From Streptomyces seoulensis (GTDB taxonomy: Bacteria; Actinomycetota; Actinomycetes; Streptomycetales; Streptomycetaceae), in the NCBI RefSeq assembly GCF_022846655.1, contig NZ_AP025667.1, positions 967,001 through 1,031,000 of the forward strand: DNA of 64,000 nucleotides. Direction: 5' to 3'. The notes beneath the pieces are model-generated. The model saw only the letters and a program-made list of their open reading frames with translations, did no database searches and was not told the origin of the DNA. Position numbers and translations under genes: made by a program. Below are positions 36,066 to 45,520 of the stretch, one piece after another. Position 1 is the first letter of the stretch, and every line of letters begins with the position of its first letter.

Positions 36066-37709
36066 CTAGTTGTCACGCAGGGCGAACCACAGCTCCATCC
36101 GTACGTCCGGATCGTCCAGATCCGTGTCCAGAAGGGCCGCGCAGCGGGTGATGCGCTGGCGGACGGTGTTGCGGTGCACGTCCAGCGCCACCGCGGTGCG
36201 GTCCCAACTGCCGTGCAGCGAGAGCCAGGTGCGCAGAGTCTCGGTCAGCGCCGGGCCCGCGGCGAGCGGTGCGAGGAGGACCCGCGCGTACTCCTCCGCG
36301 TCCGCGCGCGGCACCAGGTCCGTCAGCCCCGGCCGGGCTCCGTGCCGGACCAGCGGGGCACGGGTGGCGCGGGCGCGGGCCAGCGCGCGGGCGGCCTGCG
36401 CGTCGGCGGACGGCCAGTCGGCGGGGCCGGCGGGGGCGCCGACGCCGAGCGTCCAGCCGGGCTGCGCGGCCGGCTCCCGCTCGGCGGGCACGAGGACGCG
36501 TACGACGTCACGGTCCAGGTCGATCAAGGGGGAACCGAGCGCCGCGCCGAGTGCGGCCGCGCCCATGGGGTCCGGCGTGCCGTTCTCCGGGCGGGCGTGC
36601 ACGACCAGCCACCGCCCGCCGTCCCCCAGCAGCGCGGCCACCTCCGCCGGGGCCGCCCCCAGCAGCAGCCGCACCAGCGCCGAGGAGCGCGCCGCGCCCG
36701 CCCCGCTCTGGTGCTCGCCGGTCAGCAGGGAGAGCAGCACGGCGGCGACGGAGGCGATGGTGTGGTCCGCCTGCTCGCGCCGCCTGGTGGCCACGCCGAG
36801 CACGAAACCGCTGCCGCCGCCGAGGGCGTAGGCGGTCAACTGGGTGTCTGCGAGGGCGTCGGTGGCCGAGGCGGGGGTGGCCCGGGCGGGGCCGGGCTCG
36901 GGCGGGGCGGCCGGGGACCCGTCGCCGGGGGCGCCGGACGCGGTCGGAGCGGTGGGTCCGCCCGCCTGGCCACCGGGCCCGCACTGCTCTGCGGGCGCAC
37001 CGGGTTCCGTGACGCCTCCCGGCCGCACCACCCCCGTCAGCTTCCGCAGCGCCTCCCGCGTGCCGGGCACCGGAGCGCGGCCCGCGCCCGCGACCACCGT
37101 GCCGTCGGGGCCGTAGAGAAGGGCCTGCCCGGAGAGCCGCTGGGCGAGCTGGCGCAGGACCGAAGGGACCGGGTCGGGGCGGGAGGCCGCGGCGGCCAGG
37201 CTCTGCTGGGCCTCCGTGACGCGGCGCAGTTCGGCCAGGCGGGCCTGTGCCATCAGTTGCCAGACCGCGCGGGCGATGCCGGAGAACGTGGTCCGGGGCG
37301 GCACCTCCAGCAGGGGGAGCCCGTACGCCTCGCAGGCGGCGACCAGCGCGCGCGGCACCGTGTCGTGCACCGGGGCCAGGCCGAAGCCGAGGGCGGCGCC
37401 GCCCGCCGCGACGATCCGGGACACGTAGTCCTCGAAGTAGTCCCCCGAGCTCCCGACTCCGCTCGAGCAGGGGGCGCCCCCATCCGCCCCGGCCGCCTCC
37501 GGCACGTGCACCCCGGCCGTCAGCAGCAGCTCGCCGCCCAGCAGATAGGGGTACGGGTCGGCCATCTCCGAGGTGTGCGCCCAGTGGATCACCGTGTCCT
37601 GGGCCGGGGGACCGGCGATCTGCCGCAGGCCAAGATCCTCGCGGGCCAGCAGCGCGGAGAGCGCCACGGGCGGGGTCGGCGGGACGGCCGGCGCGATCGG
37701 CTCAGACAT
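36066..37709 (-). CDS. PucR-family transcriptional regulator
   Basis: PucR/CdaR-type regulator (547 aa) divergent from the symporter-ureohydrolase-ThDP gene set and therefore its probable regulator. An N-terminal PucR sensory domain (about 10-160) begins with the usual leucine-rich LSALLAREDLGLRQIAG. A central GGDEF-like CdaR region and a C-terminal HTH (about 490-540, HGSWDRTAVALDVHRNTVRQRI) are recognisable. A Pro/Gly/Ala-rich insertion of about 50 residues (roughly 235-285) interrupts the middle. ATG 37709 is chosen; a GTG 9 bases upstream sits too close to the AGGAGG site. Confidence 0.88.
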   Translation of the reverse strand: MSEPIAPAVPPTPPVALSALLAREDLGLRQIAGPPAQDTVIHWAHTSEMADPYPYLLGGELLLTAGVHVPEAAGADGGAPCSSGVGSSGDYFEDYVSRIVAAGGAALGFGLAPVHDTVPRALVAACEAYGLPLLEVPPRTTFSGIARAVWQLMAQARLAELRRVTEAQQSLAAAASRPDPVPSVLRQLAQRLSGQALLYGPDGTVVAGAGRAPVPGTREALRKLTGVVRPGGVTEPGAPAEQCGPGGQAGGPTAPTASGAPGDGSPAAPPEPGPARATPASATDALADTQLTAYALGGGSGFVLGVATRRREQADHTIASVAAVLLSLLTGEHQSGAGAARSSALVRLLLGAAPAEVAALLGDGGRWLVVHARPENGTPDPMGAAALGAALGSPLIDLDRDVVRVLVPAEREPAAQPGWTLGVGAPAGPADWPSADAQAARALARARATRAPLVRHGARPGLTDLVPRADAEEYARVLLAPLAAGPALTETLRTWLSLHGSWDRTAVALDVHRNTVRQRITRCAALLDTDLDDPDVRMELWFALRDN

Positions 37710-37904
37710 GGTGTGCACATCCTCCTGCCAGCCCCGTTCATATGGATGAAACGTACACTTCGCAGTCGCTTTCCGGCCACCTATCGTCTAGCGGAACGGC
37801 AGCCGCGGGTACGGGCGGATGTCCCCGCGAACCGCTGCCGTCGACACCCCCACGCCAGAGCACGACACGCCACCGGAAAAGCGCGCGAAGGAGGGCCCCA
37901 GCCC

Positions 37905-39365
37905 ATGGCCGTCGACTACACAGTGATCGTCGTCTATCTCGCCGGGATGCTGGCCATGGGCTGGTGGGGCATGCGCCGCGCCAAGTCGAAGAGCGAGTTC
38001 CTGGTGGCCGGCCGCAGACTGGGTCCGGCCATGTACTCCGGCACCATGGCCGCCATCGTCCTCGGCGGCGCGTCCACCATCGGCGGGGTCGGCCTCGGCT
38101 ACAAGTACGGCCTCTCCGGCGCCTGGATGGTCTTCACCATCGGCCTCGGTCTGCTCGCCCTGTCGGTGTTCTTCTCCGCCCGCATCGCCCGGCTGAAGGT
38201 CTACACCGTCTCCGAGATGCTGGACCTGCGCTACGGCGGCCGGGCCGGGGTCATCTCCGGCGTCGTCATGTGGGCGTACACCCTGATGCTCGCGGTCACC
38301 TCGACCATCGCCTACGCCACGATCTTCGACGTGCTGTTCGACATGAACCGCACCCTGGCGATCGTCCTCGGCGGCTCGATCGTCGTCGCCTACTCCACCC
38401 TCGGCGGCATGTGGTCGATCACGCTCACCGACATGGTGCAGTTCGTGGTGAAGACCATCGGCGTGCTGCTCCTGCTGCTGCCCATCGCCGTGGTCAAGGC
38501 GGGCGGTTTCTCGGAGATGAAGGCGAAGCTGCCGACCTCGTACTTCGACCCGCTGGGCATCGGCGGCGAGACGATCTTCACCTATGTGCTGATCTACACC
38601 TTCGGCATGCTGATCGGCCAGGACATCTGGCAGCGCGTGTTCACCGCCCGTGACGACCGCACCGCCAAGTGGGGCGGCACCGCGGCGGGCACGTACTGCC
38701 TGGTCTACGCCGTCGCCGGCGCGGTGATCGGCACCGCCGCCAAGGTGCTCTACCCCAAGCTCGCGAGCCCCGACGACGCCTTCGCCACCATCGTCAAGGA
38801 CGAACTCCCCATCGGCGTGCGGGGCCTGGTGCTGGCCGCCGCCCTCGCCGCCGTGATGTCCACGTCCTCCGGTGCCCTGATCGCCTGCGCGACCGTCGCC
38901 AACAACGACATCTGGTCCCGGCTGCGGGGGATGGTGCGGCCCGGCGGCGAGGAGCACGACGAGGTGAAGGGCAACCGTGTCTTCATCCTGATCATGGGCC
39001 TCGTCGTGATCGGCACCGCCATCGCGCTGAACAACGTGGTCGAGGCGCTCACGGTCGCGTACAACCTCCTCGTCGGCGGACTGCTCGTGCCCATCCTCGG
39101 CGGACTGCTGTGGAAGCGCGGCACCGTGCAGGGCGCGCTGGCCTCGGTGATCGTGGGCGGCCTCGCGGTGATCGGCCTGATGGCGGGCTACGGCATCCTC
39201 GCCAACGAGCCCGTCTACTACGGCCTGCTCGCCTCCCTCGCCGCCTACCTCGTGGTCTCCCTGGCCACGAAGCCCACCGACGAACGCGTCCTCGCCGCCT
39301 GGCGCGACCGCCTCGCCGGCAAGTCCCCCGAACTCCCGTCCGAACCCGTCCCGGCTCACCAGTAG
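37905..39365 (+). CDS. Sodium:solute symporter family permease
   Basis: Inner-membrane symporter (486 aa) of the SSS family with about 13 membrane helices. It begins outside with [20 protein letters not shown] and has the family block [21 protein letters not shown] and the central sodium-binding region. It should import a small organic solute with Na+. Next to a ureohydrolase, the most likely substrate is a guanidino compound, agmatine, or a related amine. The ATG at 37905 follows GAAGGAGGGCC; the frame extends far upstream, but only through the divergent gene. 56 bases separate it from the next gene. Confidence 0.9.
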   Translation: MAVDYTVIVVYLAGMLAMGWWGMRRAKSKSEFLVAGRRLGPAMYSGTMAAIVLGGASTIGGVGLGYKYGLSGAWMVFTIGLGLLALSVFFSARIARLKVYTVSEMLDLRYGGRAGVISGVVMWAYTLMLAVTSTIAYATIFDVLFDMNRTLAIVLGGSIVVAYSTLGGMWSITLTDMVQFVVKTIGVLLLLLPIAVVKAGGFSEMKAKLPTSYFDPLGIGGETIFTYVLIYTFGMLIGQDIWQRVFTARDDRTAKWGGTAAGTYCLVYAVAGAVIGTAAKVLYPKLASPDDAFATIVKDELPIGVRGLVLAAALAAVMSTSSGALIACATVANNDIWSRLRGMVRPGGEEHDEVKGNRVFILIMGLVVIGTAIALNNVVEALTVAYNLLVGGLLVPILGGLLWKRGTVQGALASVIVGGLAVIGLMAGYGILANEPVYYGLLASLAAYLVVSLATKPTDERVLAAWRDRLAGKSPELPSEPVPAHQ

Positions 39366-39421
39366 AGTCGTACGGAAAGCAGTACATGCGCGACGAAGCG
39401 CAAGGAAGAAGGCATTTCACG

Positions 39422-40393
39422 ATGAGCAGCACCGAGACGCCCCGCGGGCCCGTCGACTCCTCCCGCGTCCCGCGCTACGCGGGTCCCGCGACCTTCGCCC
39501 GGCTGCCCCGCCTGGACGAGGTCGGCCGCGCCGACGTCGCCGTGGTCGGCGTGCCGTTCGACTCCGGCGTCTCGTACCGGCCGGGCGCCCGCTTCGGCGG
39601 CAACGCCATCCGCGAGGCGTCCCGGCTGCTGCGCCCGTACAACCCCGCGCAGGACGCCTCCCCCTTCGCCCTCGCGCAGGTCGCGGACGGCGGCGACATC
39701 GCGGTGAACCCGTTCAACATCAACGAGGCCGTCGACACCATAGAGGCCGCCGCCGACGACCTGCTCGGCACCGGCGCCCGCCTGATGACGCTGGGCGGCG
39801 ACCACACCATCGCGCTGCCGCTGCTGCGCTCGGTCGCCAAGAAGCACGGCCCGGTGGCGCTGCTGCACTTCGACGCGCACCTGGACACCTGGGACACCTA
39901 CTTCGGCGCCGAGTACACGCACGGCACGCCGTTCCGCCGCGCGGTGGAGGAGGGCATCCTCGACACCGAGGCGCTGTCCCACGTGGGCACCCGCGGCCCG
40001 CTGTACGGCAAGCAGGACCTCACCGACGACGAGAAGATGGGCTTCGGCATCGTCACCTCGGCGGACGTCTACCGCCGGGGCGCCGACGAGGTCGCCGACC
40101 AGCTCCGCCAGCGCATCGGCGACCGCCCGCTGTACATCTCCATCGACATCGACTGCCTCGACCCTGCCCACGCCCCCGGCACCGGCACCCCCGAGGCGGG
40201 CGGCATGACCTCCCGCGAGCTGCTGGAGATCCTGCGCGGCCTCGCCTCCTGCAACCTGGTCTCGGCCGACGTGGTCGAGGTCGCCCCGGCCTACGACCAC
40301 GCCGAGATCACCTCGGTCGCGGCCTCGCACACGGCCTACGAACTCACCACCATCATGAGCCGTCAGATCGCGGCGGCCCGGAAGGACGCGTAA
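39422..40393 (+). CDS. Ureohydrolase: agmatinase / guanidinobutyrase
   Basis: Manganese ureohydrolase (323 aa) that cleaves urea from a guanidino compound. Metal ligands are visible: H128 in GGDHTI, D151, H153 and D155 in FDAHLDTWD, and D242/D244 in [19 protein letters not shown]. These place it with agmatinases and guanidinobutyrases (SpeB family). Its neighbours, a symporter and a ThDP decarboxylase-like gene, favour 4-guanidinobutyrate over agmatine, but this is inferred. Start ATG is supported by AAGGAAG upstream. Five bases separate its stop from the next GTG, so the two are coupled. I leave the symbol blank because substrate is undecided. Confidence 0.9.
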   Translation: MSSTETPRGPVDSSRVPRYAGPATFARLPRLDEVGRADVAVVGVPFDSGVSYRPGARFGGNAIREASRLLRPYNPAQDASPFALAQVADGGDIAVNPFNINEAVDTIEAAADDLLGTGARLMTLGGDHTIALPLLRSVAKKHGPVALLHFDAHLDTWDTYFGAEYTHGTPFRRAVEEGILDTEALSHVGTRGPLYGKQDLTDDEKMGFGIVTSADVYRRGADEVADQLRQRIGDRPLYISIDIDCLDPAHAPGTGTPEAGGMTSRELLEILRGLASCNLVSADVVEVAPAYDHAEITSVAASHTAYELTTIMSRQIAAARKDA

Positions 40394-40398
40394 GCGAC

Positions 40399-42084
40399 GT
40401 GACGCACGACCACGACCTGGAACTCCGCCCGACCGAGGCGCAGACGGAGGCGGCCCTGAATCCCCCGCCGGGGCGCAACGGCGGCGACCTGGTCGTGGAG
40501 ACCCTGGCCGGGCTGGGCGCGACGACCGTCTTCGGCCTGCCCGGCCAGCACGCGCTCGGCATGTTCGACGCGCTGCGCCGCTCCTCGCTGCGCTACATCG
40601 GCCTACGGGTGGAGAACAACGCGGGCTTCGCGGCGGACGCGTACGGCCGGATCACCGGGGAGGCGGCACCGCTGCTGCTCTCCACCGGGCCGGGCGCGCT
40701 GACCTCGCTGGCGGCCCTGCAGGAGGCGGCGTCCGCCTCGGCGCCCGTCCTGGCGATCAGCAGCCAGATCCCGACGGCGGGGCTGGGCGGTGGTCGACAC
40801 GGTTATCTGCACGAACTCCCCGACCAGTCGGCGTCGTTCCGGGGCGTGGTGAAGTCGGTTCACACGGTCCGTACGCAGTCGCAGATCCCGTCGGCGATCG
40901 CGGAGGCATGGCGGTCCGCGCTCACGGCCCCGCACGGCCCGGTGTGGGTGGAGATCCCGCAGGACGTCCTCCTCGTGGAGACCTCGCTGCCCCAGGTGAC
41001 GGCGCCGGACGCCCTCCCGGAGGACCTGGTCCCGCGCGTCGAGCTCACGGCGGTCGCGGCCGACCTGCTGTCCAGGGCGGAGCGTCCGGCGATCATCGCG
41101 GGCGGGGGAGTCGTACGGTCGGACGCCTCGGGCAAGCTGCGGCAGCTCGCGGAGAAGCTGGACGCCCCCGTGGTGACCACCTTCGGCGGTAAGGGCGCCT
41201 TCCCCTGGGAGCACCCGCTGTCCCTCCAGTCCTGGCTGGAGGACCGCCACATGACGGACCTCCTGGAGGACGCCGACGTCCTGCTGGTGGTCGGCTCGGG
41301 CCTGGGTGAACTCTCCTCGAACTACCACACGTTCAAGCCGCGTGGCCGGGTGATCCAGATCGAGGCCGACCTCGGCAAGCTGGAGTCCAACCACCCGGCG
41401 CTGGGCATCCACGCGGACGCCCGCCTGGCGCTGCAGGCCCTGCTGGAGACGGTGGCGGAGCGGGACGACGCCACGGCGCCGGACCGGGTCCGGGACGTAC
41501 TGGCCCGCGTCGCGGACCGCATCGCGGGTCAGGAACTCGCCCTGGAACAGGACGTGTTGGCGTCCGTCCGCCGCGCCCTGCCCGCCGGTTCCCCGTCCTT
41601 CTGGGACATGACGATCCTCGCCTACTGGGCCTGGTCCGCCTTCGACCCGCGCGGCTCCAACACCATGCACTCGGCCCAGGGCGCCGGCGGCCTCGGCTAC
41701 GGCTTCCCCGCGGCCCTCGGCGCGGCGGCGGCCGATCCGACCCGCCCGGTCCTCGCGGTCTCCGGCGACGGGGGCGCCCTGTACTCCATCGCGGAACTGG
41801 CGACGGCGAAGCAGTACGGCCTCCCCGTGACGTGGCTCATCGTCGACGACGGTGGCTACGGCATCCTCCGCGAGTACATGACGGACGCCTTCGGCCAGGC
41901 CACGGCGACGGAACTCACCCGCCCTGACTACGTGGCCCTGGCGGAGTCCTTCGGGGTACCGGGCGTGCGGACGTCTCCCGAGACCCTGGAGGCGGACCTG
42001 GCCAAGGCCCTGGCCGCACCCGGGCCGTCGGTGGTCGTGCTCCCGGCGGTGCTGCGGATGTTCGCGCCCACGCACCTGGGCTGA
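40399..42084 (+). CDS. ThDP-dependent enzyme, acetolactate-synthase-like; candidate 2-ketoarginine decarboxylase
   Basis: ThDP-binding enzyme (561 aa) of the acetolactate synthase/decarboxylase family. It has an N-terminal PYR domain with the catalytic Glu in RVENNAGFAADAYGR, a central DHAP-like domain (about 190-330), and a C-terminal PP domain with GDG (456-458). The Mg2+-binding Asn pair usual after about 24 residues is Asp-Asp (D483-D484) in VDDGGYG. The GTG start lies 5 bases after the ureohydrolase stop. With a guanidinobutyrase beside it, it could be the arginine-transaminase-pathway decarboxylase AruI (2-ketoarginine to 4-guanidinobutanal), which is likewise acetolactate-synthase-like; a catabolic acetolactate synthase is the other possibility. 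Confidence 0.85.
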   Translation: MTHDHDLELRPTEAQTEAALNPPPGRNGGDLVVETLAGLGATTVFGLPGQHALGMFDALRRSSLRYIGLRVENNAGFAADAYGRITGEAAPLLLSTGPGALTSLAALQEAASASAPVLAISSQIPTAGLGGGRHGYLHELPDQSASFRGVVKSVHTVRTQSQIPSAIAEAWRSALTAPHGPVWVEIPQDVLLVETSLPQVTAPDALPEDLVPRVELTAVAADLLSRAERPAIIAGGGVVRSDASGKLRQLAEKLDAPVVTTFGGKGAFPWEHPLSLQSWLEDRHMTDLLEDADVLLVVGSGLGELSSNYHTFKPRGRVIQIEADLGKLESNHPALGIHADARLALQALLETVAERDDATAPDRVRDVLARVADRIAGQELALEQDVLASVRRALPAGSPSFWDMTILAYWAWSAFDPRGSNTMHSAQGAGGLGYGFPAALGAAAADPTRPVLAVSGDGGALYSIAELATAKQYGLPVTWLIVDDGGYGILREYMTDAFGQATATELTRPDYVALAESFGVPGVRTSPETLEADLAKALAAPGPSVVVLPAVLRMFAPTHLG

Positions 42085-42104
42085 GCGGCCGCGCCGGACA
42101 CCGG

Positions 42105-42147
42105 ACAGCGGTGAACTTCCCCCGTGCGGGGGCAGGTTCACCGCTGT
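42105..42147. terminator. Strong bidirectional terminator
   Basis: ACAGCGGTGAAC (42105-42116) pairs perfectly with GTTCACCGCTGT (42136-42147), and an inner CCCCC/GGGGG stem closes the loop. It separates the ThDP gene from the convergent endonuclease gene. Confidence 0.88.
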
Positions 42148-42154
42148 CGTGCTT

Positions 42155-42958
42155 CTACCAGATCGCGTCGACCCACTCCGGGTGGTCGATGAACGGGTTG
42201 CGGTTGTGCTGGTAGGTGTCGTAGATGACCTGGTTGCGCTTCTCCTCGAAGGCGCTCGGCGGGTCCTCGTCGCTCCACTGCTTGAGGACGGACAGCTTGC
42301 CGATGTACGGGTTGCTGCCGTTGCCGACCTTCTCGTTGGGCTCCAGGTCGGCGAAGCCGTCGCCCCCGTCGTAGCGGACCGCCATGTAGAGGATCATCCG
42401 GGCCACGTCGCCCTTGTCCGCGTCGCGCGGCTCGAAGGAGTCGGAGTCGGTGAGGCTGCCGCCCCCGCCGCTGACCGCGCTGCCGCCGTTGTCGAAGTCC
42501 TTGTTGCCGCGGATGCTGTTGACCGACACGTCCGCGGGGCGCAGGTGGTGCAGGTCGGTGCCGGGGCCGGTGACCTCGCCGAAGTCGCCGTGCGACTTGG
42601 CCCAGGTGTGCTCGCGGTTCCAGTCGCCGACGTCGCCGCCGTTGAGGGACTTGCTGCGCGAGACACCGCTGTAGAGCAGGATCACGTTGTTGCTGTTGTT
42701 CGGGTCCTGGTCGGTGACCTTCAGCGCGTCCCAGACCGCCGAGTACGAGATCTTGCTCTGGCTGCTGATGATGGTGTGCAGCGAGGACTTGAGGCTCGCG
42801 CCCGTCTTGCCGACGGCGTTCTTGTAGTACGTGGTGTCGTACGAGGTCGTCGTCGCGTTTGCCGGGGTGGCTACCGCCGCAGGCAGGGTGAGGCCGACGA
42901 GCAGTGCCGAAACGGCCAGTGCCGGGACCTTCCAACGGTGCATGTGCGTCACGGGCAT
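42155..42958 (-). CDS. Secreted endonuclease I family nuclease
   Basis: Extracellular non-specific DNase/RNase (267 aa) of the endonuclease I (NucM/EndA) type. A signal peptide covers residues 1-36 (ending PANA). The active-site block is DWNREHTWAKSHGDFG followed by GTDLHHLRP, giving the His and Asn/Asp ligands of the beta-beta-alpha metal site, and the C-terminus has NRNPFIDHPEWVDAIW typical of the family. It would degrade environmental DNA for nucleotides and phosphate. ATG 42943 (MHRWKV) is an alternative start and would also leave a signal peptide. Confidence 0.9.
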   Translation of the reverse strand: MPVTHMHRWKVPALAVSALLVGLTLPAAVATPANATTTSYDTTYYKNAVGKTGASLKSSLHTIISSQSKISYSAVWDALKVTDQDPNNSNNVILLYSGVSRSKSLNGGDVGDWNREHTWAKSHGDFGEVTGPGTDLHHLRPADVSVNSIRGNKDFDNGGSAVSGGGGSLTDSDSFEPRDADKGDVARMILYMAVRYDGGDGFADLEPNEKVGNGSNPYIGKLSVLKQWSDEDPPSAFEEKRNQVIYDTYQHNRNPFIDHPEWVDAIW

Positions 42959-43128
42959 GAGGGTGCCGATCTACGCGGGTTGATTGAGCGGACAACGAGC
43001 GTGACATGGACACGCGGGCGTGGCGGTGAAGAGGAGGTGACCGTTGTGTGACGAGATCCGGCAAGTGGGCTGCGCTGTGCGCTGTTTGACGGGACGGTGA
43101 CCGCCCCTGCCGTCGGGGCTCGCGCCCC

Positions 43129-44517
43129 CTAGGGCCGCCTGGCGGCCCTACTGCCCGCGAGCACGCCCAGGAGCACCAGCGCCGCGTTCACCCCGATCGC
43201 CGTCTTCAGGCCGGTCAGGACGGCGGGGGCGGTCGGGCCCGGCATCGCGGCGGTGGCGATCGCGCTCATGACCGGGGCGCCCATGGTGATGCCGATCTGC
43301 TGGGTCATCGTGGCCAGACCGGTGGCGAGACCCTGCTCGTGGTCGGCCAGACCTGATGTGGCGGTGACCATGAAGCCGACGATGACGAGCATGTTGCCGA
43401 CGCCGCCGGTGAAGGTGGCGGCGAGCAGCAGGGGCAGCGAGCCGTGCCCCTCGCCGAGCCCCAGCAGCGCGGCCGTGGACACCGCCTGGACCAGGCCGCC
43501 GACGATCAGCGTCCGCCGGTTGCCCAGCCTGGCGATGACCCGAGGCGCGACCGAGCCGCCGACGACCGTACCCGCGCCCAGCACGCCGAAGGCCAGCCCG
43601 GCCGCGAGCGGGGAGAAGCCGAGCACCTCCTGGAGGTACAGGGTCAGCAGGAAGACCAGCGAGGTCTCGGTGAGGAACGCGAGCAGCCCGACGACGTTCC
43701 CCCAGGCCACGGTGGGCTTCCGCAGTATCCCGAGCGGCACGAGCGGGGCGGCCGCCCGGCGCTCCACGGCGTGGAAGGCGAGCAGCAGGGTGGCGCCGAC
43801 GGCGAGCGAGAGCAGCGCGTACGGGGAGGTCCAGCCGTGCTCACCGGCCTGGGTGAGGCCGAGGACCACCGCGAGGAGGCCGAGGGTGACGGTGAGGGCG
43901 CCGGGGAGGTCCAGCCTGGGGCGCTGGACGGGCCTGGACTCCGCGACGACCGTTGGGGCGAGGAGCAGTACGGCGAGGGCGACGGGGACGTTGATGAAGA
44001 AGGCCCAGCGCCAGGAGAGCAGGTCGGTCAGCACGCCGCCGAGGACCGCGCCGGTGGTGAACCCCGCTGACATCAAAGCTCCGTTGAGCCCGAGCGCCTT
44101 CTCCCGCAGGGGCCCCTCGGGGAACGAGGTCGTCATCAGCGACAGCCCCGCCGGGGTCACCGCGGCCGTGGCGAGCCCTTGCAGCACGCGTGCGGCGAGC
44201 AGCACTTCGGGGCTGGTGGCGAGACCGCCCGCGAGCGAGGCGACGGCGAGTACGGCGAGGCCGCCCAGGAACAGCCGACGGCGCCCGAAGAGGTCGGCGA
44301 CGCGGCCGAAGAGGAGGGTGAAGCCGGCGGCGCAGAGGGCGAATGAGGTGCCGATCCACTGGAGTTGACCGAGGGGGAAGCCGAGGCCCTGGCCGATGAC
44401 GGGGAGGGCGACGTTGAGGATGGAGAAGTCCACGGCGAGCATGAACTGGGCGGCGAGGAGAAGGACGAGGGTGAGGCGGAGGCGGGGGGTGAGAGTCGGT
44501 GCGAGCGTCGTCGTCAT
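43129..44517 (-). CDS. MFS drug-export-type transporter (DHA2 family)
   Basis: Inner-membrane proton-linked exporter (462 aa) of the EmrB/QacA type with about 14 hydrophobic segments. It begins with LLAAQFMLAVDFSILNVALPV, and the antiporter motif C appears in GFTTGAVLGGVLTDLLSWRWAFFINVP (about residues 150-176). Substrate unknown; such proteins expel drugs or antibiotics. It is divergent from an HTH regulator with a perfect 10-bp inverted repeat between them, so its expression is probably repressed by that protein until an inducer is present. A short palindrome overlaps its stop codon. Confidence 0.9.
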   Translation of the reverse strand: MTTTLAPTLTPRLRLTLVLLLAAQFMLAVDFSILNVALPVIGQGLGFPLGQLQWIGTSFALCAAGFTLLFGRVADLFGRRRLFLGGLAVLAVASLAGGLATSPEVLLAARVLQGLATAAVTPAGLSLMTTSFPEGPLREKALGLNGALMSAGFTTGAVLGGVLTDLLSWRWAFFINVPVALAVLLLAPTVVAESRPVQRPRLDLPGALTVTLGLLAVVLGLTQAGEHGWTSPYALLSLAVGATLLLAFHAVERRAAAPLVPLGILRKPTVAWGNVVGLLAFLTETSLVFLLTLYLQEVLGFSPLAAGLAFGVLGAGTVVGGSVAPRVIARLGNRRTLIVGGLVQAVSTAALLGLGEGHGSLPLLLAATFTGGVGNMLVIVGFMVTATSGLADHEQGLATGLATMTQQIGITMGAPVMSAIATAAMPGPTAPAVLTGLKTAIGVNAALVLLGVLAGSRAARRP

Positions 44518-44565
44518 GTCCGTCAGGCTGGCCGGAGGGGCGCGGGGCCAGCCAGAACCGTGGGA

Positions 44566-44590
44566 AGGGTGGTCATGACGTGACCACCCT
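44566..44590. promoter_or_regulatory. Inverted repeat in the MFS/HTH divergent gap
   Basis: AGGGTGGTCA and TGACCACCCT are perfect 10-base arms with a 5-base spacer. The site is 49 bases before the MFS start and 52 before the regulator, a natural operator position. A weaker repeat, GGCTGGCC...GGCCAGCC (44526-44553), lies beside it. Confidence 0.6.
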
Positions 44591-44641
44591 GGGCGGGGCG
44601 GAGCGCGCCATCATGGAAGCCCCGACCTCCAGGAGGCAGCG

Positions 44642-45520
44642 ATGGACGTCCCGTCCGACCTGGGCGAGTTCCTCAAGTCCCGCCGGGCCGCGCTGCGTCC
44701 GGAGGAGGTGGGCCTCACTCCGCTGCCGACCCGGCGCCGGGTGAGCGGCCTGCGCCGGGAGGAGCTGGCCATGCTCTCCGGCGTCAGCGTCACCCACTAC
44801 ACCCGCCTGGAACAGGGCCGCGCGGCTGGCGCCTCCGACTCCGTCCTGACCGCCATCGCCCGGACCCTCCGCCTGACCGACGACGAGACGGCGCACCTAC
44901 GCGCCCTCGCCCGCCCGTCCCGCCGTACGGCCCCGTCCCGCCCGGGACACGCGAGCGCGTCGATACGGCAGTTGCTGTCCGCGATGCCGGGCGTCCCCGC
45001 CCTCGCGCTGGACCGCCGCAACGACATCCTGGCCTGGAACACCCCCGGCCACGCCCTCCTGGCCCCCCACCTCCCCACCACCCTCCCCGACACCCCGGCC
45101 ACGCGCCCCAACCTCACCCGCATGCTCTTCCTGGACCCCGACTACCGCGCCCTCCACCGGGACTGGCCCACGGAAGCGACCCTGGCGGTGGCCTCCCTCC
45201 GCCAGACAGCGGCCCACCACCCGGACGACCTGATCGACCTAATAGGCCAACTGACCATCCAATCACCCGAGTTCACTACCCTCTGGAACCGCCACCCGGT
45301 CCGCACCTGCACCTCAGGCGTCAAACACCTCCACCACCCGACCGCGGGCCCCCTGGACCTGACCTTCGAAACCCTGACCCTCCCGACTCCCTCGGGCCAG
45401 CGGCTGATCACGTACACGGCGGAAGCGGGCTCGGGCTCGGAACGAGCACTCCGCATGCTCGGGGGCCTCGACGGATCCTGCGCCGTGTCGGGTTCCGGTT
45501 CACTCGCCGCCTGGTCGTAG
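44642..45520 (+). CDS. HTH regulator of the XRE / MmyB-like family
   Basis: Cytoplasmic regulator (292 aa). The N-terminal XRE helix-turn-helix (about 8-75) includes RRRVSGLRREELAMLSGVSVTHYTRLEQGR, and the C-terminal part resembles the MmyB ligand-binding domain that follows such HTH in Streptomyces (LDRRNDILAWN near residue 120; its later DWPTEATLAVASLRQ). These proteins often control divergently transcribed transporter or oxidoreductase genes. AGGAGG sits just before the ATG. It converges with, and overlaps by 21 bases, the following minus-strand gene. Confidence 0.88.
   Translation: MDVPSDLGEFLKSRRAALRPEEVGLTPLPTRRRVSGLRREELAMLSGVSVTHYTRLEQGRAAGASDSVLTAIARTLRLTDDETAHLRALARPSRRTAPSRPGHASASIRQLLSAMPGVPALALDRRNDILAWNTPGHALLAPHLPTTLPDTPATRPNLTRMLFLDPDYRALHRDWPTEATLAVASLRQTAAHHPDDLIDLIGQLTIQSPEFTTLWNRHPVRTCTSGVKHLHHPTAGPLDLTFETLTLPTPSGQRLITYTAEAGSGSERALRMLGGLDGSCAVSGSGSLAAWS

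Noticed and set aside
35994..37904. Upstream extension of the symporter frame by more than 600 codons
   Set aside because: It is antisense to the PucR gene; the symporter starts at 37905 with a good ribosome site.
43130..43150. Palindrome TAGGGCCGCC-T-GGCGGCCCTA at the MFS stop codon
   Set aside because: A hairpin needs a larger loop, and Arg codons at the gene end explain much of it; not called a terminator.
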